A stretch of DNA of 28,118 nt from CAYXZR01 sp964470025 (GCA_964470025.1 CAYXZR010000008.1:1-28118); one strand, 5' to 3'; shown: positions 1 to 7,504, counted from the first letter of the stretch. Numbers and translations: made by a program. The notes: generated by a model from the sequence alone, not told the origin.

Positions 1-52
1 AAGCAAAGTATTGAATATCAAGAAGTAAAGTGATACACTGTGGATTGTTAAC

Positions 53-81
53 TTGACAGTATATTGATTGCCTACTACACT
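53..81 (+). promoter_or_regulatory. Sigma-70-type promoter of the DsbA-like gene
   Basis: The -35 box TTGACA (53-58) is perfect, the spacer is 17 bases, and the -10 box is TACACT (76-81). The predicted start of transcription is near base 88, which gives a leader of about 45 bases with no Shine-Dalgarno sequence before the ATG at 133. Confidence 0.65.
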
Positions 82-89
82 TGTAGTAG
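72..89. promoter_or_regulatory. Palindrome over the -10 box, possible operator
   Basis: CTACTACA (72-79) and TGTAGTAG (82-89) are perfect inverted repeats separated by two bases. The palindrome covers the whole -10 box and reaches the predicted transcription start, the position expected of a repressor site. No regulator is identified, and the arms have no run of T after them, so a terminator is unlikely. Confidence 0.4.
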
Positions 90-132
90 TAATCTACTAT
101 CTATTTTATAAATAAATAATGTAATTAAAATT

Positions 133-870
133 ATGTCAAAAAGTTTTTTTGATGCACTCGATTCAAAGACAGCCTTTGGATTTGGTCTCGCAAGTGGACT
201 TGCGGTTATGTTTGTGATCGGATTTTTTGTATTACTTGGACTATACGTTCGTGGTGGTGACACCAAGGCTGCAGCTCCAACACCAACAGCAGCAGCTCCA
301 ACAGCAGCAGCTCCAACAGCAGCAGCTCCAACACCAACAGCGTCAGCGCCAGAGATTGGTGACGATGTATATGCAGTTGGTCCAGAAGATGCAAAAGTAA
401 CATTGATTGAGTTCTCAGATGTACAATGCCCATTCTGTTCACGATTCCATCCAACTGCTAAACAGATCGTACAAGAATATCCAAATGATGTTCGATGGGT
501 ATACAAGCATTTCCCACTTGACTCAATTCACCCACAAGCTCGACCAGGTGCTGAAGCAGCAGAGTGTCTAGGTGCACAGCTAGGTGATGAAGCATTCTTC
601 TCATATCTTGATGCACTATTTGCTAATCAGCAGCTACTAAGTAGAGATCTATATATTCAAGAAGCTGTAAAGCTTGGTGCAAATCAAAACGAGTTTACTA
701 ACTGTATCGACAACAGAGAAATGCAGGATAAAGTACAGGCTGACTACCAGCTAGGTCTAAGCTCAGGCGTAACTGGAACTCCAGGAAGCTTTGTTAACGA
801 TCAAGTTGTTCGAGGAGCACTTCCTTACGAGCAAGTAAAAGCAATGGTTGAAGCTGAGTTAGCAAAATAA
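133..870 (+). CDS. Membrane-anchored DsbA-family thioredoxin-fold protein
   Basis: This is a predicted thiol-disulfide oxidoreductase acting outside the cytoplasmic membrane. An N-terminal membrane segment (about residues 16-38) is followed by an Ala/Pro/Thr linker (46-73) and a thioredoxin-fold domain. The active-site CPFC motif is at residues 99-102 and the cis-proline loop, VTGTPGSF, is near residue 217. Family knowledge: this layout is that of the DsbA/BdbD-like proteins with an inserted helical domain, which oxidise or isomerise disulfides in secreted proteins. The gene has its own promoter and a strong terminator, so it is probably monocistronic. No partner such as DsbB or VKOR is in the window. 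The ATG at 133 lacks a Shine-Dalgarno sequence, as is common for core genes here. Confidence 0.9.
   Translation: MSKSFFDALDSKTAFGFGLASGLAVMFVIGFFVLLGLYVRGGDTKAAAPTPTAAAPTAAAPTAAAPTPTASAPEIGDDVYAVGPEDAKVTLIEFSDVQCPFCSRFHPTAKQIVQEYPNDVRWVYKHFPLDSIHPQARPGAEAAECLGAQLGDEAFFSYLDALFANQQLLSRDLYIQEAVKLGANQNEFTNCIDNREMQDKVQADYQLGLSSGVTGTPGSFVNDQVVRGALPYEQVKAMVEAELAK
271..342 (+). repeat. In-gene Ala/Pro/Thr linker repeats
   Basis: Four near-identical units run 21, 15, 15 and 21 bases (271-291, 292-306, 307-321, 322-342), coding for AAPTPTA, AAPTA, AAPTA, AAPTPTA. They form a flexible linker between the membrane anchor and the thioredoxin domain of the DsbA-like protein. Copy number may vary by replication slippage. 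Confidence 0.85.
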
Positions 871-891
871 ACCTCTTCTACGTAATTAGAA

Positions 892-922
892 AAAGCACGC
901 CGGTAACTCGGCGTGCTTTATT
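892..922 (+). terminator. Rho-independent terminator of the DsbA-like gene
   Basis: An 11-bp perfect stem (892-902 with 909-919) closes a six-base loop GTAACT and is followed by a short T-rich stretch. It lies 22 bases after the stop codon. Confidence 0.85.
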
Positions 923-934
923 AAATAAAAAACT

Positions 935-1498
935 ATGATACCAACAAGAGCAGAAGCATGGGAGTTGCTTACACAATACACACAATCAGAAAGCTTGCTA
1001 AAGCACGCTCTGTGTGTCGAAGCAGCAATGCGTACGTATGCAGACAAATACAACGAAGATGTGGAGCTGTGGGGAGTGACTGGACTGCTGCATGACTTTG
1101 ATTATGAAAAGTATCCAGACCCAGAGCAAGGTGGCCATCCCTACAAAGGTAACGAAATTTTGAAAGAGCTAGGATACGATGAAAGTATCACCACCACTAT
1201 TATGGGACACGCTACATTTACTGGCGTAGCGCGAGAAACCAAAATGGCAAAGACACTTTTTGCTGTCGATGAGCTTTGTGGATTTATTATGGCAGTCGCA
1301 TATGTTCGACCAGATGGTTTAGAGAGACTGAAGCCAAAATCAATTAAGAAAAAACTAAAAGATAAAGGATTTGCAGCTGGCGTAAGTCGTGAGGATGTAA
1401 GGCTTGGAGTAGAGGAGTTAGGAGCCGAGCTTGATGAGCATATTGAGATAGTAATTTCTGCATTGCAGGGTATTAAATCACAACTTGGAGTGAGTTAA
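935..1498 (+). CDS. HD-domain metal-dependent phosphohydrolase
   Basis: The protein has 187 residues and carries the pattern of HD/HDIG hydrolases: H24, the H53-D54 pair in LLHDFDYEKY, H68, H92 and D112, all positioned to bind one or two metal ions. Families of this kind hydrolyse nucleotide or other phosphate esters; the exact substrate cannot be read from the sequence. The C-terminal 50 residues are helical and charged. The protein is cytoplasmic, with no signal or membrane segment. The start ATG lies 12 bases after the preceding terminator stem and has no Shine-Dalgarno sequence. A weak TATTAA box (919-924) lies 10 bases before the ATG, so transcription may start almost at the start codon. 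Confidence 0.85.
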   Translation: MIPTRAEAWELLTQYTQSESLLKHALCVEAAMRTYADKYNEDVELWGVTGLLHDFDYEKYPDPEQGGHPYKGNEILKELGYDESITTTIMGHATFTGVARETKMAKTLFAVDELCGFIMAVAYVRPDGLERLKPKSIKKKLKDKGFAAGVSREDVRLGVEELGAELDEHIEIVISALQGIKSQLGVS

Positions 1499-1499
1499 A

Positions 1500-1529
1500 T
1501 AAAAAAGCCCAGATAAGTATATCTAGGCT
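1500..1529 (-). terminator. Terminator of the minus-strand GGDEF gene
   Basis: Arms 1506-1515 and 1520-1529 pair. On the minus-strand transcript the only imperfect pair is a G-U wobble, while on the plus strand the same position is a C-A mismatch. The T run exists only for minus-strand reading (bases 1500-1506). It therefore serves the minus-strand gene mainly, about ten bases past its stop. Confidence 0.75.
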
Positions 1530-1540
1530 GTATTGTGTGG

Positions 1541-2119
1541 TTAAAGGGCGGCAAGTTCATCAGCTGTGAGCTTTTTAAGAACACCGTCTTGGCTTACAAG
1601 TACAGCATTCTTTCCTTGATCTTTGTCGATGAGTTTGCAGTGTTTCATTCGACCATGTTGCTCACGCGTTGCAACACTAATTGTCGCAGTTGGGCGTATA
1701 ACTCGACCATCTTCGAGCTTAATTTCAATGCGTTCAACTTCAAGTCGAATATTGTTTGCAATGCGGTATGCATGAAAGTGGTCAGAGTTTGGAGTTAAGC
1801 CACAGAATTCATCTCCGCCGTAGCGAAAGGAACGTTTCCATCCACAATGTCTTCTGAGAGCCTTGGCGACTTGTCGAAGTACCTCATCACCAGCTCCGTG
1901 CCCATATTCTTTGTTGTAGTCTCCGAAGTCATCGATATCAAGAAAGAAGACATACCCTTTTCTCTTGATGATCCAGGGGTAGTACCAGTCGTAGATACGT
2001 CTGACCCAAAGGCCGGTTAGGGAATCTCGGGAAAACTTATAGAGCAGTACGATTAAAAAAGCAATAATCGTAATACTCAGTGAGTGGGTGAGCCAATGCA
2101 ATGTACTGAGCTGAAGCAT
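1541..2119 (-). CDS. Membrane-anchored GGDEF-domain (diguanylate cyclase-like) protein
   Basis: This 192-residue protein has one N-terminal membrane segment (about residues 10-27) followed at once by a GGDEF domain. The domain opens with RDSLTGLW (31-38), has the metal-binding Asp in FLDIDDF (59-65), and an intact signature RYGGDEF (99-105). Family knowledge: such proteins make cyclic di-GMP from two GTP. No RxxD inhibitory site is seen just before GGDEF, and the usual late AD-x-ALY-x-AK motif is poorly conserved, so activity is likely but not certain. I chose the ATG at 2119 because GGAGG lies 10 bases before it; the frame extends to an ATG at 2161, but that lies upstream of the predicted transcription start. 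The gene has a near-consensus promoter and its own terminator. Confidence 0.85.
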   Translation of the reverse strand: MLQLSTLHWLTHSLSITIIAFLIVLLYKFSRDSLTGLWVRRIYDWYYPWIIKRKGYVFFLDIDDFGDYNKEYGHGAGDEVLRQVAKALRRHCGWKRSFRYGGDEFCGLTPNSDHFHAYRIANNIRLEVERIEIKLEDGRVIRPTATISVATREQHGRMKHCKLIDKDQGKNAVLVSQDGVLKKLTADELAAL

Positions 2120-2163
2120 TATCTGGTATCCTCCAAAAAATTTTGCTAAAGAACATAGCAATA

Positions 2164-2192
2164 TTTATAGCATAATAATAAAAAAATGTCAA
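2164..2192 (-). promoter_or_regulatory. Near-consensus promoter of the GGDEF gene
   Basis: Read on the minus strand: TTGACA (2192-2187), a 17-base spacer ending in the extended -10 element TGC, then TATAAA (2169-2164). Predicted start of transcription is near 2157, leaving a leader of about 38 bases that contains the GGAGG ribosome site. Confidence 0.8.
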
Positions 2193-2210
2193 TATAATAC
2201 GACATTTTTT
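2181..2210 (-). terminator. Weak A/T-rich hairpin after the M23 peptidase gene
   Basis: AAAAAATGTC (2181-2190) and GACATTTTTT (2201-2210) are perfect inverted repeats around a 10-base loop, ending in a U-rich tail on the minus strand. It sits 18 bases past the peptidase stop. The stem is mostly A-T and overlaps the -35 box of the GGDEF gene, so strong termination is doubtful. Confidence 0.45.
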
Positions 2211-2227
2211 GTTTTATTTAAGCTAAA

Positions 2228-3577
2228 TTATTGTACGTAAGAAAATGGGTTTTTTCTTGTTCCGCCTACGCGCACTTCAAAGTGAAGATGAGCCCCAGTA
2301 GATCTACCAGTAGAGCCCTCGAGGCCGATAACCTGTCCTTTGCTAACAGTGTCGCCAACACTTACGTCAATTCGAGTTAAGTGACCGTACAGTGTTTGTT
2401 GGCCACCACCATGATCGATAATAATATAATTACCATAACCACCGTTCCAGCCACCTTGTGCAGTTGAGACTTTACCTGAGTCAGCAGCATAAATTTCATT
2501 GTTAAATCCACATGCAATATCTACACCAGTATGACGCCAACCATAATACTGTGTAATTCGATGACAGCTACTTGGCCAGACCATCTCACCAGTTGATTCA
2601 ATCGGTCCTGGGTTAAGATTAACAGTTGGTGATGTCGGTGCTGGTGGTGCGGGAGCAATAGGTTGGTAGAAATTAACACGTGCAGTAGCAGTTGAGCTAG
2701 GCCGAGGTGCTGGCTTTGTTCCACCAGGAATAAATAATTGCTCACCTATACGTAAATCATCAGCAGAAGCTAGTCTGTTTCCTTCTGCAATTTGATCCTC
2801 ATTAGCACTGTATTGTGATGCAATAGAGGTGAGCGTATCTCCTGATTTTACGGTGTGTCTAATACCACTTTCTGGTAAAATCGTCAGTACATCACCTGGA
2901 CGGATTACACTATATGAGTTCAAGTCATTCTCCCATAAGATAGTATTTGTTGAAACTCCAAATTTAGCTGCAACCTGTGATAGTGTATCACCTTGTTCAA
3001 CTACGTATTGGATCACTTCATTACGCTCACGTAATTGCTCTTCAACAGGTGAAATAATTGGTTTTACTAACGCACTACCTGCCCCAGCTGTAGTTGGATC
3101 AATAGTATCAGTTCCTGAGCCGCCTACCTGTGTAATAGTTTCAACTCCAGTTTGGCCTAGGTAGCGAGTAACACGTCGTGCTCCCGTAATAGGTCCTTCT
3201 TCAACAAGCGCACCTAAATCTTCATCAGAGATAAGTGCAGAGATAATACTTGCACGACCATAGTCTTGCTCACGGACTTCATTGGCATTCAGGTTTGATG
3301 TAATCGTAACAAAAGAAAGTATAATAATAACAGCATGAATCAGGTAGCGACGAGACAGGGGATGCAGTATCCGGTGGCGCACTAACTGTGGTGCGTAAAA
3401 ACGCACTGCAATTTTTTTTAGAGTAAGGTAAATTTTATAAAATGGAATTACCAGTAGGTATACAAGAAAACGCCCGACTGCATGAAATGGTTGCAGTAGG
3501 GTTGGGAGAATATGATGTAATCCAGAGCCTAGAAAATGAAAACCGCGAAGCACAGCCGCAGTCAATCGGATTAACAT
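2228..3577 (-). CDS. LysM/M23 peptidoglycan endopeptidase, membrane-anchored
   Basis: The protein is a predicted cell-wall hydrolase of the lysostaphin/NlpD type. From the chosen start it has 449 residues: a basic, hydrophobic N-terminal part with a possible membrane segment at about 36-50, a clear one at about 78-98, LysM domains at about 190-234 and 240-284, a Pro-rich linker, and an M23 domain at about 330-449. Zinc ligands H349 and D353 (in HTGVDIA), catalytic H399 (in YGHL), and H430 and H432 (in HLHFEV) are all present, so it should be active. The frame is open back to a GTG at 3646, but that codon is part of the predicted -10 promoter element; GTG 3613 and ATG 3577 remain possible, and I took the ATG. 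It is divergent from rmuC. Confidence 0.9.
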   Translation of the reverse strand: MLIRLTAAVLRGFHFLGSGLHHILPTLLQPFHAVGRFLVYLLVIPFYKIYLTLKKIAVRFYAPQLVRHRILHPLSRRYLIHAVIIILSFVTITSNLNANEVREQDYGRASIISALISDEDLGALVEEGPITGARRVTRYLGQTGVETITQVGGSGTDTIDPTTAGAGSALVKPIISPVEEQLRERNEVIQYVVEQGDTLSQVAAKFGVSTNTILWENDLNSYSVIRPGDVLTILPESGIRHTVKSGDTLTSIASQYSANEDQIAEGNRLASADDLRIGEQLFIPGGTKPAPRPSSTATARVNFYQPIAPAPPAPTSPTVNLNPGPIESTGEMVWPSSCHRITQYYGWRHTGVDIACGFNNEIYAADSGKVSTAQGGWNGGYGNYIIIDHGGGQQTLYGHLTRIDVSVGDTVSKGQVIGLEGSTGRSTGAHLHFEVRVGGTRKNPFSYVQ

Positions 3578-3636
3578 CGTCAGAAATGGCGATTTTTGAT
3601 TTTTATTACTCACAAAAAAAGCATTAGAATGTTTAA

Positions 3637-3666
3637 TTAATACCACAAAAAAGCCTTCTAAGTCAA
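3637..3666 (-). promoter_or_regulatory. Promoter of the M23 peptidase gene
   Basis: On the minus strand TTGACT (3666-3661) is followed after 18 bases by TATTAA (3642-3637) with an extended TGG just before it. Transcription would start near 3630. The -35 box abuts that of the divergent rmuC promoter. Confidence 0.5.
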
Positions 3667-3696
3667 TTGTCGAGTAGACTAAAAGAGTGGTATAGT
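3667..3696 (+). promoter_or_regulatory. Promoter of rmuC, likely leaderless
   Basis: TTGTCG (3667-3672), an 18-base spacer and TATAGT (3691-3696) lie just before the ATG at 3706, with nine bases between. The transcript would begin within a few bases of the start codon. The same -35 hexamer TTGTCG precedes the pilin-like gene at 13045. Confidence 0.6.
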
Positions 3697-3705
3697 ACTA
3701 GCACT

Positions 3706-4776
3706 ATGACAGATATTATTACGCTTATTATCGGCATTGCCTTGCTTGCAGTTATCGCAATGCTGTACCTAAAACTGCAAAAACTTACAACTGACAAGTC
3801 AGATGATAAGTCGCTTATGCTATTACAGCAACAGCTATCAGAAATTAATAAAACAGTTGATGCTCGTATTGGTGAATCAAACAAAATGATGCAGCAGCAG
3901 TCAGATCGAAACATTAAGCTCATCCAAGGTATTAGTTCGGAGAGTAATAAGATGATCACTGATATTACAACCAAGCTGACAATGCTAGAGAAAACAAATC
4001 AACAAGTAATTGGCTTTGCTGATCAACTTCAGCGTTTGCAGAATATTTTAAAAAATCCAAAGCAGCGTGGTGTCTATGGTGAGTACCAGCTTGAGATGCT
4101 TTTGCAGAACGCATTCCAGCCACAACAGTATCAAATGCAGTATAAGTTTAATGATGGAGAAATCGTAGATGCAGTCTTAAAAGTAGGAGATAAAATTATT
4201 CCTATTGATTCCAAATTTTCTTTAGAGAATTATAATAGAATTGTTGAAGAAACAGATGATGTGCAAAAAGATCAGCTAGAAAAAATGTTTAAAAATGACC
4301 TGAAGAAAAGAATTGATGAAACCGCTAAGTATATCCGTCCTGAAGAAAACACCATGGACTTTGCGTTCATGTTTATTCCAGCAGAAGGAATTTTTTATGA
4401 CCTATTAGTTAATAAGGTTGGGGCAATTAAAGTAAATACACGTGACTTACTTGATTATGCGATCAATGAGAAAAAAGTGCATATTGTTTCACCAACTACA
4501 TTTTATGTAACACTTCAGTCATTGTGGCAGGGGTTGCGTGCATTTCAAGTACAAGAGCAAACAAAAGAAATTCTCAAAAACGTAAATGTATTGGGCAAGC
4601 ATATCAATGCCTATGATAATTTTTTACAAAAACTTGGAAACAATCTCAGCACAACAGTGAACTCATACAATGCTGCGTATAAAGAATTTAAAAAAATTGA
4701 CAAAGACATCGTACGAATTGATGGTGGTACCTCAATGATAGAGCCAACATCAGTTGATCGGCCTTCACTTGAGTAA
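3706..4776 (+). CDS. rmuC: RmuC-family DNA recombination protein
   Basis: The protein has 356 residues: an N-terminal membrane segment (about 4-22), a long coiled coil (about 30-115) and a C-terminal nuclease-like domain. The RmuC signature LKNPKQRGVYGEYQLEMLLQ lies in the middle, followed by IPIDSKF, which resembles the D-x-K core of PD-(D/E)XK nucleases. Family knowledge: E. coli RmuC limits inversion at short inverted repeats, and its biochemistry is poorly defined. The frame is open back to a TTG at 3667, but that codon is the -35 box, so the ATG at 3706 is preferred. Two bases separate it from the next gene, with which it is probably co-transcribed. Confidence 0.9.
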   Translation: MTDIITLIIGIALLAVIAMLYLKLQKLTTDKSDDKSLMLLQQQLSEINKTVDARIGESNKMMQQQSDRNIKLIQGISSESNKMITDITTKLTMLEKTNQQVIGFADQLQRLQNILKNPKQRGVYGEYQLEMLLQNAFQPQQYQMQYKFNDGEIVDAVLKVGDKIIPIDSKFSLENYNRIVEETDDVQKDQLEKMFKNDLKKRIDETAKYIRPEENTMDFAFMFIPAEGIFYDLLVNKVGAIKVNTRDLLDYAINEKKVHIVSPTTFYVTLQSLWQGLRAFQVQEQTKEILKNVNVLGKHINAYDNFLQKLGNNLSTTVNSYNAAYKEFKKIDKDIVRIDGGTSMIEPTSVDRPSLE

Positions 4777-4778
4777 GT

Positions 4779-5741
4779 ATGCATATATCTTCGTTGCAGC
4801 AAGCAGTGCTTGCCACGCTCGAGTATTTTAATATTTTTGAATATCCATTAACACTTATTGAGGTGCATCGCTTTTTATATTTCCCAAAAGCTAAAGCAGT
4901 TAGCTTGTCTCAAGTTCAGCAAAGTCTTGAGACTCTTGAGCAAGAAGGAGTAATTGTTGCCACTAATGGTTTTTATCATTTACCAGGTAACGAGCGTCAT
5001 GTAGGTACACGACTTTGGAGATATGTTTTAACTGAGAGAAAAATGAATCGATTGCGTCGTGTGGTGAAGTTGCTGCAAATAATCCCAAGCATTACGATGG
5101 TTGCGGCATGTAATAGCTTGGGGTTTAGCAATGGGAGAGCAACAAGTGATATTGATGTTTTTATTGTGTCCCGACCAAAACTCTTATGGTTTACACGAAT
5201 AAAAGCGATAGTGCTAACATCTTTGTTGGGTGTACGCCTATCGGGTGAAGATAAACAGAACAAAATATGCTTGAGTTTTTATATTACCTCAGATGCTACA
5301 AATCTTGAGAGTTTAAGAAAGCAGCCAGAGGATCCATATTTTGTATACTGGCTTGCTTCACTTGTTCCAGTGTATGGATGCCAGCAGTATGACAGTCTAA
5401 TGAAAGCAAATGCTTGGCTTTTTGAAATCTTACCAAACTACTATACCCGCAACTATCATAGTCGGCGCTACCATGCCCCAAGCTCATTAATGCTGACATA
5501 TAGAAAAGCATTTCAAAAAATACTTGCAAGCCCATTCGGTTCATTTGCAGAAACCGTGTCTAAAAAGATTCAGTGGCGCAAGTTACAGCCTGCTATTAGG
5601 CAGGGTGCAGCAGAAGACAATGGCCACGTTGTGTTAAGTAGTAGCATGTTGAAGTTTCACACTACAGATAAGAGAACACAATACGCACAGCAGTGGCAGC
5701 AGGCGATTAATAAACATTCATATCATGATGAACAGAATTAA
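4779..5741 (+). CDS. Winged-helix and nucleotidyltransferase-like protein
   Basis: This 320-residue protein starts with a winged-helix-like region (about 5-70) and continues into a domain with SNGRATSDIDVFIV (117-130), which resembles the polymerase-beta nucleotidyltransferase core with metal ligands D124 and D126. The third acidic ligand is not evident: the likely strand, NKICLSFYIT, has no Asp. It may thus bind nucleotide without catalysis, or use another residue. The rest is basic and rich in aromatic residues. It begins two bases after rmuC and overlaps the O-antigen-ligase-like gene by 17 bases, so the two downstream genes are surely co-transcribed; a role in surface-polymer assembly is inferred from that pairing only. 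Confidence 0.6.
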   Translation: MHISSLQQAVLATLEYFNIFEYPLTLIEVHRFLYFPKAKAVSLSQVQQSLETLEQEGVIVATNGFYHLPGNERHVGTRLWRYVLTERKMNRLRRVVKLLQIIPSITMVAACNSLGFSNGRATSDIDVFIVSRPKLLWFTRIKAIVLTSLLGVRLSGEDKQNKICLSFYITSDATNLESLRKQPEDPYFVYWLASLVPVYGCQQYDSLMKANAWLFEILPNYYTRNYHSRRYHAPSSLMLTYRKAFQKILASPFGSFAETVSKKIQWRKLQPAIRQGAAEDNGHVVLSSSMLKFHTTDKRTQYAQQWQQAINKHSYHDEQN

Positions 5742-7059
5742 ACAGCTTAATCAATTGGCGCTGTACTTTTTTATTTTTTGCATTCCATGGCAAACACGAT
5801 TAATTTGGGAAGAATTTACACTTAACAATGTAGTGCTCGAGTTTACTCGAAGTAGCTTATTTGGTTGGCAGATAGTGCTATGGTTTGTATTAATCACACA
5901 TGGGATACTACTTTTAAAAAACAGAAGGCAAAAAATATCAATCGATGAGGTCAAAAGAAAAGTAAAACAACCGCATCATCTCGCGTATTTTTTACTGCTA
6001 ATCACAACAGTTGTTTCCGCGCTTTCAGTCATATGGTCAATAGACGCCTCTATTGCTCTGTATAGATTTTTTGTATTCGCACAAGTTGGTGCATTGCTTG
6101 CATATTTATTAACTGGGACATATTCACTTATTAAGGTTGCAATCATTTTTGTCAGTGCAGCGGTACTGCAGTCATGTTTGGCAATTTGGCAGTTTTTCAT
6201 CCAGTACATCCCTGCTAATAAATGGCTGGGACTTGCGGAACATATTTCATCTGTTCCTGGGACAATTATTTTAGAGACAGTTGATCAGCGGTGGATGCGT
6301 GCGTATGGCTCGTTACCACATCCAAACATGCTAGGAGGATTTTTGCTTGTTGGCATACTGTTACTTCTTTGGTTATCACTCCGAGTTAAAAAATATACAC
6401 ACCGTATATTGTTATTTACGGCAACTATCATTACAACTACTGGATTGTTTTTTAGTTTTTCGCGTTCTGCATGGATAGCAACAGTAATCACATGTGCTAT
6501 TTCATTAATGTACACCGCATATAAAAAAGAGTTTGTAAGTTTTGCAAAACAAGGGTTCATTGTACTAGTAAGCTGTTTCACACTTATAGCATTACTAGGA
6601 ATTTTTGGTGATCTAGCATATAGCAGAATTTTTCCTTCAACAGAACTAGAGTACACATCAATTGATTTACGTTTAACATTTGGACAGCAGGCTTTAACAG
6701 TGATTCAGAATAATCCAATCGGTGGCGTGGGAATAGGTAACTATATCCTCGGAGTCCACCAGTTTGTAAATAGCATGTGGCCAGGCTGGTACTATCAAGC
6801 AGTGCATAATATTTATCTTCTCTCTGTCGCCGAACTTGGCTTTATCGGCGGTGGGGTGTTCATACTGGCATTAGTAGTGTTAGTGGTTGGTACCGCAATT
6901 TCTAAGCTTAGCAGCTCTAGGATGGTTTTAACCTTACCTTTTATTGGACTGCTGATCATTGGTATAACTGACCACTATCTCTGGACGATTGAGTTCGGTC
7001 TAGTACTTTTATTTATAGCCATTGCATTTTCAATGAAAGCTATAAAAGGCACAGTCTAG
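5725..7059 (+). CDS. O-antigen ligase-like (Wzy/WaaL) membrane protein
   Basis: The protein has 444 residues with about ten to twelve membrane segments and one long loop between about residues 290 and 375. Sequence marks of the O-antigen ligase/polymerase family include FSFSRSAWIA in the middle and the loop motif QAVHNIYLLSVAELGFIGGG. Family knowledge: these enzymes move undecaprenyl-linked glycans to an acceptor or polymerise them outside the membrane. In an organism that may lack an outer membrane the acceptor could be an S-layer or pilin glycan; this is inference. Two ATGs in tandem (5725, 5728) can both serve; no Shine-Dalgarno is seen, and translation is probably coupled to the upstream gene through the overlap. 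Confidence 0.85.
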   Translation: MMNRIKQLNQLALYFFIFCIPWQTRLIWEEFTLNNVVLEFTRSSLFGWQIVLWFVLITHGILLLKNRRQKISIDEVKRKVKQPHHLAYFLLLITTVVSALSVIWSIDASIALYRFFVFAQVGALLAYLLTGTYSLIKVAIIFVSAAVLQSCLAIWQFFIQYIPANKWLGLAEHISSVPGTIILETVDQRWMRAYGSLPHPNMLGGFLLVGILLLLWLSLRVKKYTHRILLFTATIITTTGLFFSFSRSAWIATVITCAISLMYTAYKKEFVSFAKQGFIVLVSCFTLIALLGIFGDLAYSRIFPSTELEYTSIDLRLTFGQQALTVIQNNPIGGVGIGNYILGVHQFVNSMWPGWYYQAVHNIYLLSVAELGFIGGGVFILALVVLVVGTAISKLSSSRMVLTLPFIGLLIIGITDHYLWTIEFGLVLLFIAIAFSMKAIKGTV

Positions 7060-7080
7060 TATTCAAGGTATAAAGTAGTA

Positions 7081-7109
7081 AAAATAGCCAAAAAAGTGGC
7101 TATTTTTTT
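7081..7109 (+). terminator. Terminator of the rmuC-ligase operon
   Basis: AAAATAGCCA (7081-7090) pairs with TGGCTATTTT (7097-7106) around a six-base loop, with T continuing to 7109. It lies 21 bases after the stop. Confidence 0.85.
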
Positions 7110-7123
7110 ATATATCATTGCAC

Positions 7124-7152
7124 TTGACGTAGTTTAAAAACTTGTCTAAAAT
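7124..7152 (+). promoter_or_regulatory. groESL promoter
   Basis: TTGACG (7124-7129), a 17-base spacer and TAAAAT (7147-7152). The predicted transcription start is at about 7159, immediately before the CIRCE element. Confidence 0.75.
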
Positions 7153-7159
7153 GCATTTG

Positions 7160-7186
7160 CTAGCACTCTAATAAAATGAGTGCTAA
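7160..7186. promoter_or_regulatory. CIRCE operator (HrcA-binding site)
   Basis: CTAGCACTC, nine bases, then GAGTGCTAA. This matches the CIRCE consensus TTAGCACTC-N9-GAGTGCTAA except for the first base. Its place at the transcription start of groES is the classic one for repression by HrcA, released on heat shock. No hrcA gene is in the window, but one is predicted elsewhere in the genome. Confidence 0.95.
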
Positions 7187-7228
7187 TTATCCAACTAATT
7201 CCATTACTAATAAGTAGTAGCAATAAAT

Positions 7229-7504
7229 ATGAAATTACGACCATTAGGAAACCGAGTGGTGGTTGAGCCAATCACCGAAGAAGAGACAACAGCATCTGGT
7301 ATTATTTTACCTGACACCGTAGATAAGGAAAAAAAAGCTGAGGGTAAAATTGTAGCAATTGCTGATGGTGAAAAAGTAAAAGAACTTAACTTAAAAATTG
7401 GAGACAAAGTCATTTTTGGAAAGTATTCAGGAGAAGAGGTAACAGTAGATGATACTGATTATAAAATTCTTTCTGAAAAAGAAATTTTAGCAGTCGTTGA
7501 ATAA
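7229..7504 (+). CDS. groS: Co-chaperonin GroES
   Basis: The protein has 91 residues, usual for GroES, and shows the family start LRPLGNRVVVEPI, the mobile-loop region with ASGIILPD (residues 23-30), and the C-terminal strand motif with GDKVIFGKYSGEEV. It caps the GroEL ring and encloses folding substrates in the cytoplasm. It is the first gene of a two-gene heat-shock operon with groEL 32 bases downstream, under a promoter with a CIRCE operator. The leader is about 70 bases long and has no Shine-Dalgarno sequence. Confidence 0.97.
   Translation: MKLRPLGNRVVVEPITEEETTASGIILPDTVDKEKKAEGKIVAIADGEKVKELNLKIGDKVIFGKYSGEEVTVDDTDYKILSEKEILAVVE

Noticed and set aside
75..506. Minus-strand frame rich in Ala/Val/Gly opposite the DsbA-like gene
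   Set aside because: It mirrors the Ala/Pro/Thr repeat on the other strand, and the plus-strand frame has CPFC and cis-Pro motifs.
2120..2161. Longer start of the GGDEF protein at 2161
   Set aside because: The predicted transcription start is near 2157, and GGAGG correctly precedes the ATG at 2119.
3578..3646. GTG start for the M23 peptidase at 3646
   Set aside because: The GTG overlaps the extended -10 promoter element, so it would lie upstream of the transcription start.
3301..3650. Plus-strand frame at 3442-3627 within the M23 gene
   Set aside because: It lies opposite the coding N-terminal part of the peptidase gene and has no ribosome site or family motif.
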